Below are positions 34,427 to 42,870 of a DNA stretch of 64,000 nt, piece after piece; the stretch's first letter is position 1; each line of letters starts with the position of its first letter. The notes under the pieces were generated by a model. That model searched no databases and was not told the origin of the DNA. It saw only the letters and a program-made list of their open reading frames with translations. Source of the stretch: Leifsonia sp. Root4 (GTDB taxonomy: Bacteria > Actinomycetota > Actinomycetes > Actinomycetales > Microbacteriaceae); NCBI RefSeq assembly GCF_001425085.1, contig NZ_LMDN01000004.1:406124-470123 (forward strand). Reading direction: 5' to 3'. A program made the translations under genes and the position numbers.

Positions 34427-35746
34427 ATGTCTTTGCGCAACGAGGGGGCTCGATTGAACGCACATTGGAAACGGGGCAGGCGGAAACGGCTGTTCGCGGC
34501 CGGGGCCGCGCTGCTGCTGACGGTGGGGTTGGCGGCGTGTTCGGCCGATGCAGGGGCCGTCGTGCCCGAGTTGCCGAAACAGCACGATGGGCCGCTGCCT
34601 CAGGCGATGACCGAGCAGCTCGACGCGGCGCTCGCTCAGGCGATCGCGTGGTCGGCGTCATCCGGTGCCATTGCAGGCGTGTGGGCCCCGTGGGGCGGCG
34701 AGTGGACCAGCGCCCAGGGTGTGAGCACCGTGGGTGGCACGGCCCCACTCAGCACCGACATGCACTTCCGCAGTGCGGCGGGTGACCGACCGATGGTCTG
34801 CACGGTGATGCTCGAGCTGGCGGATGCCGGCACGCTCTCGGTGAGCGACCCGGTCGCGGAGTACCTGCCGGATCAGCCGGGTCTGGAGGGCATCACGCTC
34901 GGCCAGCTCTGCCAGGGCACGGCCGGACTCGCCGACTACCGGCCGCAGTTCCAGGCGCAGTTCGTGAACAATCCGAAGCGGGAATGGTCGGGCATCGAGC
35001 TCATCTCCGGCGGTCTCGCCGCGGCGAGGACGGAGCCGGGCACCACGTGGCAGGATTCCGCGACGGCGATCGGTGTGCTCGGCCTGGCGCTGACGGCGGC
35101 GAGCGGCCAGAGCTGGGCCGAGCTGTATGACGAGTACATCTTCACGCCTCTCGGCCTCAGCGAGACCAGTGTGCCCACCGGTGACGAGTTCACGATCGAA
35201 TCGCCCGCGCCCCACGGCTACGCCGCGGCGGTGAACCCGGACGGTTCGCGAGACTGCGCCGTCGTGCACGACGAGACGAAACTCTCGCCATCGCTCTCCG
35301 GGGTGACGGGCGGCGTCGTCTCGACGCTCGACGACCTCAAGCGCTGGTCGCAGGTGCTGGCAGAGGGGAGCCTGCTGAGCAACAGATCGGCAGACGCCCA
35401 GCTGGCGACGGTCTCACTCGGCGGCGATTCCCCCACGTGGAAGGGCTACGGCCTCGGTGTGCAGACGCTCGGCCCCCTGGTCGGGCACGATGGCGAGATC
35501 TCGGGGTTTCTGACCGCGGCGTACGCTGATCCGGAAACGGGCTTCACCGTCGTCGTCATGCTCAACAACTCGACGGCAGGCAAGGGCTTTGCCCAGCAGC
35601 TGGCCATGCAATTGGCATCGATCGCCTCGAAGGCGCCTGCCGCGGGTGGGGCGAGTGCTCCAACTCTCGAGCTGCCGTGGTCTGCCGAGCAGGCGACAGC
35701 TGCGCTGCAGGCCGCTGCCGTGTGCCAGCCGGCGCCGGCCGGATAG
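34427..35746 (+). CDS. Beta-lactamase-family (class C/PBP-like) lipoprotein, probably catalytically inactive
   Basis: A 439-residue protein. A basic N-terminus and hydrophobic core end in lipobox LAAC, so it is membrane-anchored outside the cell. The serine-hydrolase fold is clear from LELADAGTLSVSDPVAEYLP, ITLGQLCQGTAGLADYRPQF and VGHDGEISGFLTAAYADPET. However, the FRxGSxxK block reads FRSAAGDRP: the nucleophile Ser is Ala118 and the general-base Lys is Arg121. The YxN motif reads DSA at 210-212. Only the third motif (GHDG, His354) remains. Known active members need all these, so this looks like a pseudoenzyme, perhaps a binding or regulatory protein. TTG 34454 is an alternative start. Confidence 0.8.
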   Translation: MSLRNEGARLNAHWKRGRRKRLFAAGAALLLTVGLAACSADAGAVVPELPKQHDGPLPQAMTEQLDAALAQAIAWSASSGAIAGVWAPWGGEWTSAQGVSTVGGTAPLSTDMHFRSAAGDRPMVCTVMLELADAGTLSVSDPVAEYLPDQPGLEGITLGQLCQGTAGLADYRPQFQAQFVNNPKREWSGIELISGGLAAARTEPGTTWQDSATAIGVLGLALTAASGQSWAELYDEYIFTPLGLSETSVPTGDEFTIESPAPHGYAAAVNPDGSRDCAVVHDETKLSPSLSGVTGGVVSTLDDLKRWSQVLAEGSLLSNRSADAQLATVSLGGDSPTWKGYGLGVQTLGPLVGHDGEISGFLTAAYADPETGFTVVVMLNNSTAGKGFAQQLAMQLASIASKAPAAGGASAPTLELPWSAEQATAALQAAAVCQPAPAG

Positions 35747-35867
35747 CCCGGCACCGATCGGCTGCACGCCGCCGCTCAAAGGCGGCACCCTAGCCAGGAG
35801 ACTGCGCCAAACTCTCGACGTGGATCGATTCAATGACCGTTCCGCGCTCAACCTGGCGGGACAGCGA

Positions 35868-35898
35868 AGGGCGGCGCCCCGTGTGGGAACGCCGCCCT
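35868..35898. terminator. Bidirectional hairpin terminator
   Basis: AGGGCGGCG pairs with CGCCGCCCT across a 13-base loop, between the convergent serine-hydrolase homologue and flotillin genes. Nothing else is seen in this 173-bp gap. Confidence 0.65.
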
Positions 35899-35919
35899 CT
35901 GCATGCTGGTCGCGGCCGG

Positions 35920-37728
35920 CTACTTGGCCCGGCTGGCCTTGAACTTCGCGCTGACCCGGTTGAGGATCTGGCTGGCCAGCTCGGGGTCGATGCCGTGTTC
36001 GGCAGCGAAGGCGTCGAGCGTCGCACGGTTCGGTGCCGGCACGGCGCCCGTGGCCTGCACCTGCTGCGCAACAACGGTTTCGGCGGCGGCGATGGCCTGC
36101 GCCACCACGGGGTCGATGGGGGCGGATGCCGCGGCGGCCGGTTGCACCGGCGGTGCGACGGGAGCGGCGACCGGCGCGGCTGCCGCTACGGGCGGTGCGA
36201 CGGGAGCTGCAACGGGCGCAGCGCTCGCTGGGGCGGCGACGACCTTCGGCGACGCGACCAACTCCGGCGCCGTGGCAGCCGGTGCGGACTTCTTGCCCGA
36301 GCCGGAGCCCGCGGAGCCCGAACCCGAACCGGAGCCCGTGCTTGCCGCCCGGTCGCGGCCGGCCACGGCGCCGCCGACCGCCCCGCCGGCAGCCCCGCCG
36401 ACGACCGAGTTCAGCAGCTCGCGCACGCCGATCCCCATCGTGGACTTGAGCACGGAGTCGACCTCGCTGAAGCCGCTCGCCACGTTCTTGGAGAGCTGCG
36501 ATGCGCCGTCGGTCGAGATGACGGTGAGCTGATCGATGTTGCCCATCGGGGCGGCGAGTTCGTGCGCGATCAGGGGCAGCGACTCGATCATGCGCAGCTG
36601 GATGAGTGCATCGGACTGGTCGGCGACGGCCTGCGCCGAGAGGCGCGTGGCCTCGGCCTCTGCCTTGCCGCGAGCGAGGATCGATCCGGCCTCGGCCTCA
36701 CCCTCGACCCGCACGGCCTCGGCCGCGGCGACACGGGCATCGCGCGAGGAGTTGGCGGCGGCGACCGCGGCGGCAGCCTGCGCCTCTGCGGTCACGCGGA
36801 TGCGGTAGCTCTCGGCATCCGCCACCGCGTTGACCTCGGATTCCAGCTCGGCCTTCTTCAGCTGGGCGCGCTTCTGCGCGGTGAGCTCTTGCTGCTCGAT
36901 GATGTTCTGCTGCGCGGTGGCCTCGGCCAGCGGGCGGGCGGCCTCGGACTCGGCCGCTGCGCGGTCGGTGTCGAGCTTCAACGCAGCGCGACGCAGGGCA
37001 AGCGTCGCCTCCGCCTCAGCGACGGCCTGCTCGGCGGCGATGGCGGCTTGACGGGCCTCACGGGTGGATGCGGCCTCGGCCACCTCGGCGGCTGCACGCA
37101 CCTTGGCCTGCTCGGCGCGACCGATGTCGTTGATGTAGTTGTTGTCGTCGGTGATGCCCTTGATCTCGAAGGAGTCGACGTCGAGGCCCTGGTTCGCGAG
37201 CGATTCGCGGGCGGTCGAGAGCACGGTCGCGCCGAGTTCGTCGCGGCGCTGGATGATCGTCATCACGTCGGTGGCGCCGATCGATGCCCGCAGCGAACCG
37301 GAGAGCACCTCCTGCGCGAAGGAATCGATGTTCTTGTCCTGGCCGAGGAAGCGCTGGGCGGCGGCCAGGATCGAGGCGTGCTCCTCGCCGACCTTCACGA
37401 TGGCGACGGCGTCGACGGTGATCGTGACGCCATTGCGGTCCTGGGCGAGGGCCGTGACCTCGATCGCGCGCGAGCGAAGCTCGAGCTTGTGCACCTTCTG
37501 GAAGAACGGCGTGATGAACACACCCTGGCCGACGACGATGCGCTGACCGGAGGTCTCGCGCGCCTGCCCGTCGACGACCGTGCGCTTCGAGCGCTTGCCC
37601 GTGATGATGAGGGCCTCATCTGGCCCCGCGTTCTTGTAGAGCGTCTTGCTGTAGATCAGGGCGATGATCAAGACGATGACGACGGCGCCGATGATTGCCG
37701 GAATCGGGCCGAACCAGAAGTCGAACAC
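35920..37728 (-). CDS. Flotillin/YqiK-type SPFH membrane protein
   Basis: A 602-residue protein from GTG 37728 with GAAAGGA six bases upstream; the longer frame to 37794 runs into the duplicated leader. An N-terminal helix (IPAIIGAVVIVLIIALIYSK) is followed by an SPFH domain at about 30-210 (VVGQGVFITPFFQKVHKLEL; SFEIKGITDDNNYINDIG). A long Ala/Glu/Arg coiled coil follows at about 210-400, with repeated AEAEA motifs. A Gly-rich segment and a roughly 110-residue Ala/Pro/Val linker come next, then a small C-terminal helical module. Flotillins organise membrane microdomains. The Pro/Ala tail is longer than in Bacillus FloT. Confidence 0.88.
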   Translation of the reverse strand: MFDFWFGPIPAIIGAVVIVLIIALIYSKTLYKNAGPDEALIITGKRSKRTVVDGQARETSGQRIVVGQGVFITPFFQKVHKLELRSRAIEVTALAQDRNGVTITVDAVAIVKVGEEHASILAAAQRFLGQDKNIDSFAQEVLSGSLRASIGATDVMTIIQRRDELGATVLSTARESLANQGLDVDSFEIKGITDDNNYINDIGRAEQAKVRAAAEVAEAASTREARQAAIAAEQAVAEAEATLALRRAALKLDTDRAAAESEAARPLAEATAQQNIIEQQELTAQKRAQLKKAELESEVNAVADAESYRIRVTAEAQAAAAVAAANSSRDARVAAAEAVRVEGEAEAGSILARGKAEAEATRLSAQAVADQSDALIQLRMIESLPLIAHELAAPMGNIDQLTVISTDGASQLSKNVASGFSEVDSVLKSTMGIGVRELLNSVVGGAAGGAVGGAVAGRDRAASTGSGSGSGSAGSGSGKKSAPAATAPELVASPKVVAAPASAAPVAAPVAPPVAAAAPVAAPVAPPVQPAAAASAPIDPVVAQAIAAAETVVAQQVQATGAVPAPNRATLDAFAAEHGIDPELASQILNRVSAKFKASRAK

Positions 37729-37783
37729 AGGGGTCCTTTCGATGGGAGAGGGCCGCGGGGCGACGGTCGAGCATGCGCCCCCA

Positions 37784-37901
37784 GCACGTTCCATCGAATC
37801 CTTGCAGCAAAAGGCGCCGGGCGCGACCCGCGCCCGTGGCCGTCACTGCACGTTCCATCGAGTCCTTGCAGCAAAAGCCGCCGGGCGCGACCCGCGCCCG
37901 T
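37784..37901. repeat. Tandem duplication, 54-bp units at 64-bp period
   Basis: Units 37784-37837 and 37848-37901 are identical except at two positions (a/g and g/c). Both start GCACGTTCCATCGA and end in CGCGCCCGT, with a 10-bp spacer between. They fill the gap between the ligase stop and the flotillin leader; the second unit touches the last base of the ligase gene. Confidence 0.85.
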
Positions 37902-39004
37902 CACGCCGTGCGCTGGGCTTCGCTCTCCCGTGTCATCGAGAACAGAGCCGCCAGGCCCGGCTGCCCGCCGACGCGGTGTGCCACCCGCTGTCGTTCCGAA
38001 CCAGTGCCGTGCGTGAGCATGCGCTGAAGCTGCGTTTCGACCTCGTGCCGGTCGCCGCTGGCGTCGAGTTCAGGACCGACGAACTCCAGAAGGGATGCGA
38101 CGGCGTCGCGGGCCGGCACGATCGAGCCGGTGAGCGCGTCGAAGACCCCGTTCGTGGTGCCGTCGCGAGCGGCAAGCCAGAGCGCGGCATCGAGCAGCTC
38201 CGGCGGGTGCTCGGCGATGCTGGCCGTGTCGAGGTGCTCGGCCGTGACCGTGGCGATGACGGCCCGAGCCAGTGCGGCCAGCAGCACCGTGTCCTGAGCG
38301 CGCAACTGGGCATCGAACACCCTGATCTCGATGGTCGGGTAGCGCTCAGACAGGCGCGCTCCCCACGCGATCGTGGCCAGGTCCAAGATCGCACCACTCT
38401 GCACGAGGCGCTCCGCCCTCTGCGCGTAGTCCTCGGCACCGCGGAAGAGCGGTGGGATGCCCGCGACGCCCCAGCGCCGGATCAGCACGCTCCGCCAGCT
38501 GGCGAAGCCGGTGTCGATCCCCTTCCAGAACGGCGAGTTCGCGCCGAGCGCGAGCAGCAGTGGCAGCCACGGGCGCACGCCGTTCATCGCCCGCACGCCG
38601 GACTCCCTGTCGCCCACCTCGACGTGCACGTGCACGGCATTGATCTGGTGGTCATGGCTGATCCCGCGAATGTCCGAGCGCACGCGGGCGTAGCGGGCAT
38701 TGGGCGTCAGCGGCGGATCGTTGTCGGTGTCATACGGAATGCCGCTGCCGGCCGCCACGACCTCGCACTGCTCCGCGGCGGCGCCGAGTTCTTCGCGAAA
38801 GTGGGCGAGCCAGCTGTGCGCCTGAGTGAGATCCGAGCAGATCGGCGTCGAATACTCGATCTGGGACGCGAGGAACTCCGGATGGACATCGGTGACCACC
38901 CCGCGTGTGGCAATACGTTCACGCACGCTCTCGGCCCGGGCGACGGGTGAGAGCCGCCACGGGTCGAGCAGCATGAACTCTTCTTCGATCCCGAATCGAA
39001 CCAT
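37901..39004 (-). CDS. Carboxylate-amine ligase, YbdK/GCS2 (glutamate-cysteine ligase type 2)
   Basis: A 367-residue protein starting MVRFGIEEEFMLLDPWRLSP, where GIEEEF is the hallmark of the GCS2 family. Further on are EFLASQIEYSTPICSDLTQA, HVHVEVGDRESGVRAMNGVR and IEIRVFDAQLRAQD, matching ATP-grasp-like glutamate-cysteine ligase folds. YbdK-type enzymes join glutamate to an amine in an ATP-dependent way. Actinobacterial relatives include EgtA, but the exact substrate cannot be told. The C-terminus is slightly shorter and basic. It is divergent from nothing nearby and stands alone. Confidence 0.88.
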   Translation of the reverse strand: MVRFGIEEEFMLLDPWRLSPVARAESVRERIATRGVVTDVHPEFLASQIEYSTPICSDLTQAHSWLAHFREELGAAAEQCEVVAAGSGIPYDTDNDPPLTPNARYARVRSDIRGISHDHQINAVHVHVEVGDRESGVRAMNGVRPWLPLLLALGANSPFWKGIDTGFASWRSVLIRRWGVAGIPPLFRGAEDYAQRAERLVQSGAILDLATIAWGARLSERYPTIEIRVFDAQLRAQDTVLLAALARAVIATVTAEHLDTASIAEHPPELLDAALWLAARDGTTNGVFDALTGSIVPARDAVASLLEFVGPELDASGDRHEVETQLQRMLTHGTGSERQRVAHRVGGQPGLAALFSMTRESEAQRTA

Positions 39005-39083
39005 CGTGCACTCCCTGGATCAGCGAAGCGGGATGTGCGGGACGTTTCCGCGTCGCTTCTCGGTCGATGCTGAGGATCAGCGG

Positions 39084-39350
39084 TCAGTGATTACGCAGCA
39101 TGGAGATGAGTTCGCTCTTGCGTTTCGATGAATAGTTGCGCAGACCCAACTCCTTCGCGCGGTCGCGCAGGGCCTTGACAGTCCATTCGTCGTAGTCTCC
39201 CGAGTGGCCGCCCCGGCTGCCGATGGTCGCTCGACCTTCCTTTGCCGCGGCGTTCGAGATGCGGGCGGCCTTCTCTTTGGACGCGCCGTCCTTGCGCAAC
39301 TCCTCGTAGAGTTCGGGGTCTTTGAGGCTCGGGTTCGTCTTCCCCGGCAT
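39084..39350 (-). CDS. Small DUF7218/Rho-N-type protein
   Basis: An 88-residue, highly charged protein. The N-terminal part (SLKDPELYEELRKDGASKEK, AARISNAAA) matches the KDPxLYExLRxxGxSKEKAARI motif of a widespread actinobacterial family. The C-terminal part (WTVKALRDRAKELGLRNYSS, KRKSELISMLRNH) is a Rho-N/SAP-like helix-extended-loop-helix that binds nucleic acid in other proteins. Often stress-induced in actinobacteria (inference). Here it neighbours several other tiny genes. Confidence 0.75.
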   Translation of the reverse strand: MPGKTNPSLKDPELYEELRKDGASKEKAARISNAAAKEGRATIGSRGGHSGDYDEWTVKALRDRAKELGLRNYSSKRKSELISMLRNH

Positions 39351-39382
39351 CGACGTCTCCGTCCCAGTCTCCGATGCGAGCG

Positions 39383-39547
39383 CTACACGTTGTTGCGCCC
39401 GCTCAGGGAGCGGATGAGCCAGGCGATGATCGCGATCACGGCCAGGATGATTCCCACCCAGAGCAGGAAGTTCAGCGACTCAACCAAGCCACCTGTGATC
39501 GCGAGAATTACGGCGACAACGATGACGATCACCAGCAAAATGTTCAC
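39383..39547 (-). CDS. 54-residue two-helix membrane protein
   Basis: A small gene from GTG 39547 with a perfect AAGGAGG ribosome site 8 bases upstream. It encodes MNILLVIVIVVAVILAITGG, a polar turn (LVESLNFL), a second helix (LWVGIILAVIAIIAWLIRSL) and a basic end SGRNNV. It resembles short hydrophobic Lmo0937/DUF5670-type proteins linked to envelope stress in other bacteria, though the match is only by architecture. It lies 32 bp upstream of the DUF7218 gene in the same direction and is probably cotranscribed. Confidence 0.7.
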   Translation of the reverse strand: MNILLVIVIVVAVILAITGGLVESLNFLLWVGIILAVIAIIAWLIRSLSGRNNV

Positions 39548-39733
39548 GAGTTCCTCCTTGTTTGGGACCTTGTTTGTGACGCGGTCAGCTCACGGCATCA
39601 CGGTACGCCGTTCCTCCACGATGTCAAGAGGTCGCGTCCCGGGCAAGGGGCTTGACAGCCGTGCGCGGTTGGCAATGCGCCCCTGTTTTTTCGGCATCCG
39701 ACGTGGCAGTGTTGACAGGGATGAGGAGGGGTC

Positions 39734-39946
39734 ATGCCAGCCGAACACATTGCAATCGAACGATGGTGGCCGCAGCTGATCGCGGCAAGCAAACACCGGA
39801 TTCAAGGGGACCTCGAAGCGCCATTGCCGGATGAGATCGTCCGTCAGATCGAGGCAATCATCGGCCGTGACATCGAGGGCGATGGATGGGTGTTGACCGA
39901 GGGGGAGAAAGACTTCATCAGAACCCAGGGTGAGCCGGTCGACTGA
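39734..39946 (+). CDS. 70-residue hypothetical protein
   Basis: Starts MPAEHIAIERWWPQLIAASK at ATG 39734 with gaggagggg upstream, and ends RTQGEPVD. The composition is soluble and mixed helical (LPDEIVRQIEAIIGRDIEGD), with no cysteine, signal peptide or membrane segment. I do not recognise it. The strong ribosome site and normal codon use support a real gene. It lies alone in a zone of tiny genes. Confidence 0.55.
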   Translation: MPAEHIAIERWWPQLIAASKHRIQGDLEAPLPDEIVRQIEAIIGRDIEGDGWVLTEGEKDFIRTQGEPVD

Positions 39947-39973
39947 GCCAGATCCCCGACGATTCTGAGACGC

Positions 39974-40237
39974 TCAGTCGTCCAGAGTCGCGCGAAGCTT
40001 GGGTGCGAGCGCGATGTCGTGGGCGACTCGCGCAGCCTCGACGCTCGAAATGTCGAGACCGCTCTCGGCGAACCGGGCGATGAGGGTTGCGCTGATCATC
40101 GACTCCGCTCGGCCGCCCAGTTCGGTACTGGTGCTGGCGATGATCTCGGCGACTTTCTGAGCCTCCGTCAACTCGTGGTCCCCCTTGAGTGGCTGGTCGC
40201 GCTGTGCGGCCGCGCCGGCCCCGCTGGAATCAGGCAT
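39974..40237 (-). CDS. 87-residue hypothetical protein
   Basis: MPDSSGAGAAAQRDQPLKGD begins a disordered 25-residue leader. A helical part follows (ELTEAQKVAEIIASTSTELG, SMISATLIARFAESGLDISS), ending LAPKLRATLDD. No known family is recognised. It is convergent with the 70-residue gene. The long Ala-rich amphipathic helices could mediate dimer formation. Confidence 0.5.
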   Translation of the reverse strand: MPDSSGAGAAAQRDQPLKGDHELTEAQKVAEIIASTSTELGGRAESMISATLIARFAESGLDISSVEAARVAHDIALAPKLRATLDD

Positions 40238-40595
40238 TCGTCGTCAACTCCTTGTGCAGTGGTGTTCCCCTGCCAGTCAACGCTAGGCGAGAGTCGATGC
40301 AGCCGAAAGGGGGGAACGCCGAAGCCGTCGATCTTGGAAGCCGTCGGGTTGCGAGTTTCGTAGCTTTCTTCACAAATTCGCCTGTGGATAAGAATGTGGG
40401 AACTCGTGTGCAAACCCCGGAAACAAGGGCGTGCGGCATGTGCACTTGGCTGTGGATAACCACTTTGAACAGCCTGTGAGTGACCGCGACGTGTTCGCAG
40501 TGTTAAGGGCTGCGATGGCGGCGCGGGTAGGGGTGAATTTCGAATGACATTTCGAGTACGCATCCGTGATTCGCTCTCCCACCGACCGCGATGTG
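40238..40595. other. 358-bp gene-free stretch with two DnaA-box-like sites
   Basis: No supported coding region lies here. TGTGGATAA occurs at 40383-40391 and again at 40451-40459, both in the same orientation and both exact complements of TTATCCACA. The stretch is lower in GC than its flanks, especially around 40340-40470. It ends at the stop of the 2H phosphoesterase gene. Confidence 0.4.
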
Positions 40596-41081
40596 TCAGG
40601 GGCGTTGCTGCAAATTGTGGGTGGCGAGCACCGTGCGGCCGGCCGGGTGCGCGCGCGGCATCATGTCGACGATCGCGATCTGGCTGAGGGAGAGTACGTC
40701 GCCGGCGCTCACCCTGGCGGCGCCTTTGACGGTCACATGGGGGCGAAAGCCGTCTCCCGTGAATGCCGGTTCCTCCGGCGTCGCCGCGAAGGGGCGCAGG
40801 GCGTCGACGAGCGCGCGGTGCAGCCGCGTCAGCTCGGGGTGCTCGCGCACAAGTGTGACGGGGATGTCATGGCGGCGACCGAACAGCTCATCGTGGTCGG
40901 CGATGACGCGAAGCGCCCCCTGGTCTGCGCAGGCGGTGGCGACGACATCCGCGATGGCGGCGGGCTCGGCGTTGCTGAGGAACGGAGGCAACACCGTGAT
41001 GTGCAGCGGCCAGTCGCGCACAGCAAAGCTGTCGCCGACGGTGAGTGGGGTGATCGGCAGAACGATGACGAGGCGGGACAT
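40596..41081 (-). CDS. 2H phosphoesterase (2'-5' RNA ligase family)
   Basis: A 161-residue protein starting MSRLVIVLPITPLTVGDSFA. It carries both catalytic motifs of the 2H superfamily: HIT at His27 (WPLHITVLPPF) and HVT at His115 (GFRPHVTVKG). Such enzymes hydrolyse or form 2'-5' phosphodiester or cyclic phosphodiester bonds in RNA or nucleotides, and several bacterial members (ThpR type) act in tRNA or RNA repair. The substrate is unknown. It is divergent from the carboxylesterase gene. Confidence 0.88.
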   Translation of the reverse strand: MSRLVIVLPITPLTVGDSFAVRDWPLHITVLPPFLSNAEPAAIADVVATACADQGALRVIADHDELFGRRHDIPVTLVREHPELTRLHRALVDALRPFAATPEEPAFTGDGFRPHVTVKGAARVSAGDVLSLSQIAIVDMMPRAHPAGRTVLATHNLQQRP

Positions 41082-41210
41082 GCGCCGATCCTAGGGGAGC
41101 GACGCCCACGATCGGGTGCCGTCTCTGGCGCGGTGGGCCACCAGAACCCTAAAATCGAACCGCACTAGGTTTTCGCGCAATCACAACTACAAGGAAGTCA
41201 GGACATCTCC

Positions 41211-42797
41211 ATGCACATGCACACCAGAGCGGGGATGGCCATCGCGGCCATCGCCGCTGCCGCGCTTCTCCTCACCGGGTGCGCCCCCGGCGGAGACAGC
41301 GAGGCAGCAACAGCGGCCGCCAAGCCGACCGCTGACACCACGATCACCATCGACCAGGGCACGCTGACTGGTGTTGCGACGGCATCCGGTGTCGAATACC
41401 TCGGCCTGCCATACGCCAAGCCCCCAGTCGGCGAGCTGCGCTGGCACGAGCCGGAGCCCGCAGCGGGCTGGGAGGGCACGCTCGACGCGTCCAAGGCCGG
41501 CCCCGACTGCCCCCAGCCGGTCAACGGCGATTCGGACGGCTCGCTCAGCGAGAACTGCCTCTACCTGAACGTGTACGCGCCCGCTGCCCCGAAGAAGCAG
41601 AAGGACAAGCTCCCCGTAGTAGTCTTCCTGCACGGCGGCGGCTACACCGGAGGCACCCCGAACATCTACGACGGCCGCGACTTCACGGCAACCGGTGAGG
41701 CCATCGCGGTCATCCCCGCCTTCCGCGTCGGGCTCTTCGGGTTCTTCCCCACCTCGACAGAGGAGAGCGAGTTCGGCGCCCAGGGCAACTGGGGCCTGCT
41801 CGACCAGCAGGAGGCACTCCGCTGGGTACAGGAGAACATCGACGCCTTCGGCGGCGACCCGGAGAACGTCACGATCGTCGGCGAATCTGCCGGCGCCGGA
41901 TCGGTCTGCTTCCAGCTTGCGTCCCCGACGGCCGCAGGCCTCTTCGACAAGGCCGCGATCCAGTCCATCGGCGCTTGCAGCGTCAGCGACACCCCGGTGA
42001 GCACGGCGTCGTACAGCGCCGACTGGGGCTGTGCAGAGGGAGACCTCGCCTGCCTGCGCGCGGTTCCCGCCGCATCGGTCGTCGGCGCCGGTTCCGGCTT
42101 CGGCTTCGCCTACCCCTCCTCGGGCGGGCCAGACCAGCCGGTCGGCCCCGATGAGGCCGCTCAGAACGGAACGCTGGCCGACGTGCCACTGCTCATGGGC
42201 GTCACCAGCGACGAGTGGCTCGGCTTCGCCTCGGCGAACTACCCGCTCGACCCGGCCGAGTACGAGGCCATGGTTGCCGGACAGTTCGGCGATGCAGCAC
42301 CGGCCGTCCTCGAGGCGTACCCGGCGGATGCCGGCCCCGACCCGGTGTTCGCACTCGGCTGGATGAGCGGCGACTCGCAGTTCGCCTGCCCGGCGCTCGC
42401 CACCGCCGACGCCTTCTCATCCGCAGGTCGCGACGTGTACTTCTACGAGTTCGCCGACCGCACGGCACCGGGATGGCGCGACCTCGGCAGCCCGTTCCCG
42501 CCGTCCTCCCTGGAGCTGGGGGCGACGCACACCACCGAGTTGCAGTACCTCTTCAACTACGCGGCCGCACAGCGGGCGCTGAACGAGGAGCAGTCCGAGC
42601 TCTCCGACGACATGATCGAGCTGTGGCTGTCGTTCATGCAGAGTGGCGAGCCCGCACTCAAGGGCACCCCGGAATGGACCACCTTCGTCGATGGCTCGGA
42701 GGTCTTGCAGCTGAAGACCGCCTCGGCCGGCGGGATCGAGATGATCGACACCTTCTCCGACGCTCACAACTGTGAGCTGTGGAGCAGCCTGCGCTAG
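41211..42797 (+). CDS. Type-B carboxylesterase, secreted lipoprotein
   Basis: A 528-residue enzyme. The signal peptide (MHMHTRAGMAIAAIAAAALL) ends in lipobox LTGC, so it is surface-anchored. The carboxylesterase domain has VEYLGLPYAKPPVGELRWHE, SENCLYLNVYAP, the oxyanion loop HGGGYTGG and the nucleophile elbow GESAGAGS (Ser226). A later GATHTTELQYLF holds the catalytic His region. It hydrolyses ester substrates outside the cell; the natural substrate is unknown. The EDCLxLN-type motif reads SENCLYLN. It stands alone and ends before the hairpin at 42811-42854. Confidence 0.92.
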   Translation: MHMHTRAGMAIAAIAAAALLLTGCAPGGDSEAATAAAKPTADTTITIDQGTLTGVATASGVEYLGLPYAKPPVGELRWHEPEPAAGWEGTLDASKAGPDCPQPVNGDSDGSLSENCLYLNVYAPAAPKKQKDKLPVVVFLHGGGYTGGTPNIYDGRDFTATGEAIAVIPAFRVGLFGFFPTSTEESEFGAQGNWGLLDQQEALRWVQENIDAFGGDPENVTIVGESAGAGSVCFQLASPTAAGLFDKAAIQSIGACSVSDTPVSTASYSADWGCAEGDLACLRAVPAASVVGAGSGFGFAYPSSGGPDQPVGPDEAAQNGTLADVPLLMGVTSDEWLGFASANYPLDPAEYEAMVAGQFGDAAPAVLEAYPADAGPDPVFALGWMSGDSQFACPALATADAFSSAGRDVYFYEFADRTAPGWRDLGSPFPPSSLELGATHTTELQYLFNYAAAQRALNEEQSELSDDMIELWLSFMQSGEPALKGTPEWTTFVDGSEVLQLKTASAGGIEMIDTFSDAHNCELWSSLR

Positions 42798-42810
42798 CTC
42801 GAGACTCACC

Positions 42811-42854
42811 GGTGCGGGTGGACGCGACGTCTGGGACGCGCGCCCACCCGCACC
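42811..42854. terminator. Bidirectional hairpin terminator
   Basis: GGTGCGGGTGG pairs with CCACCCGCACC across 22 bases, between the convergent esterase and acetyltransferase genes. Confidence 0.75.
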
Positions 42855-42870
42855 GATCAAGCCGTGCGGA

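Noticed and set aside
37729-37794. Flotillin start at 37794
   Set aside because: It would translate part of the duplicated leader; GTG 37728 has a good ribosome site and begins directly with the membrane helix.
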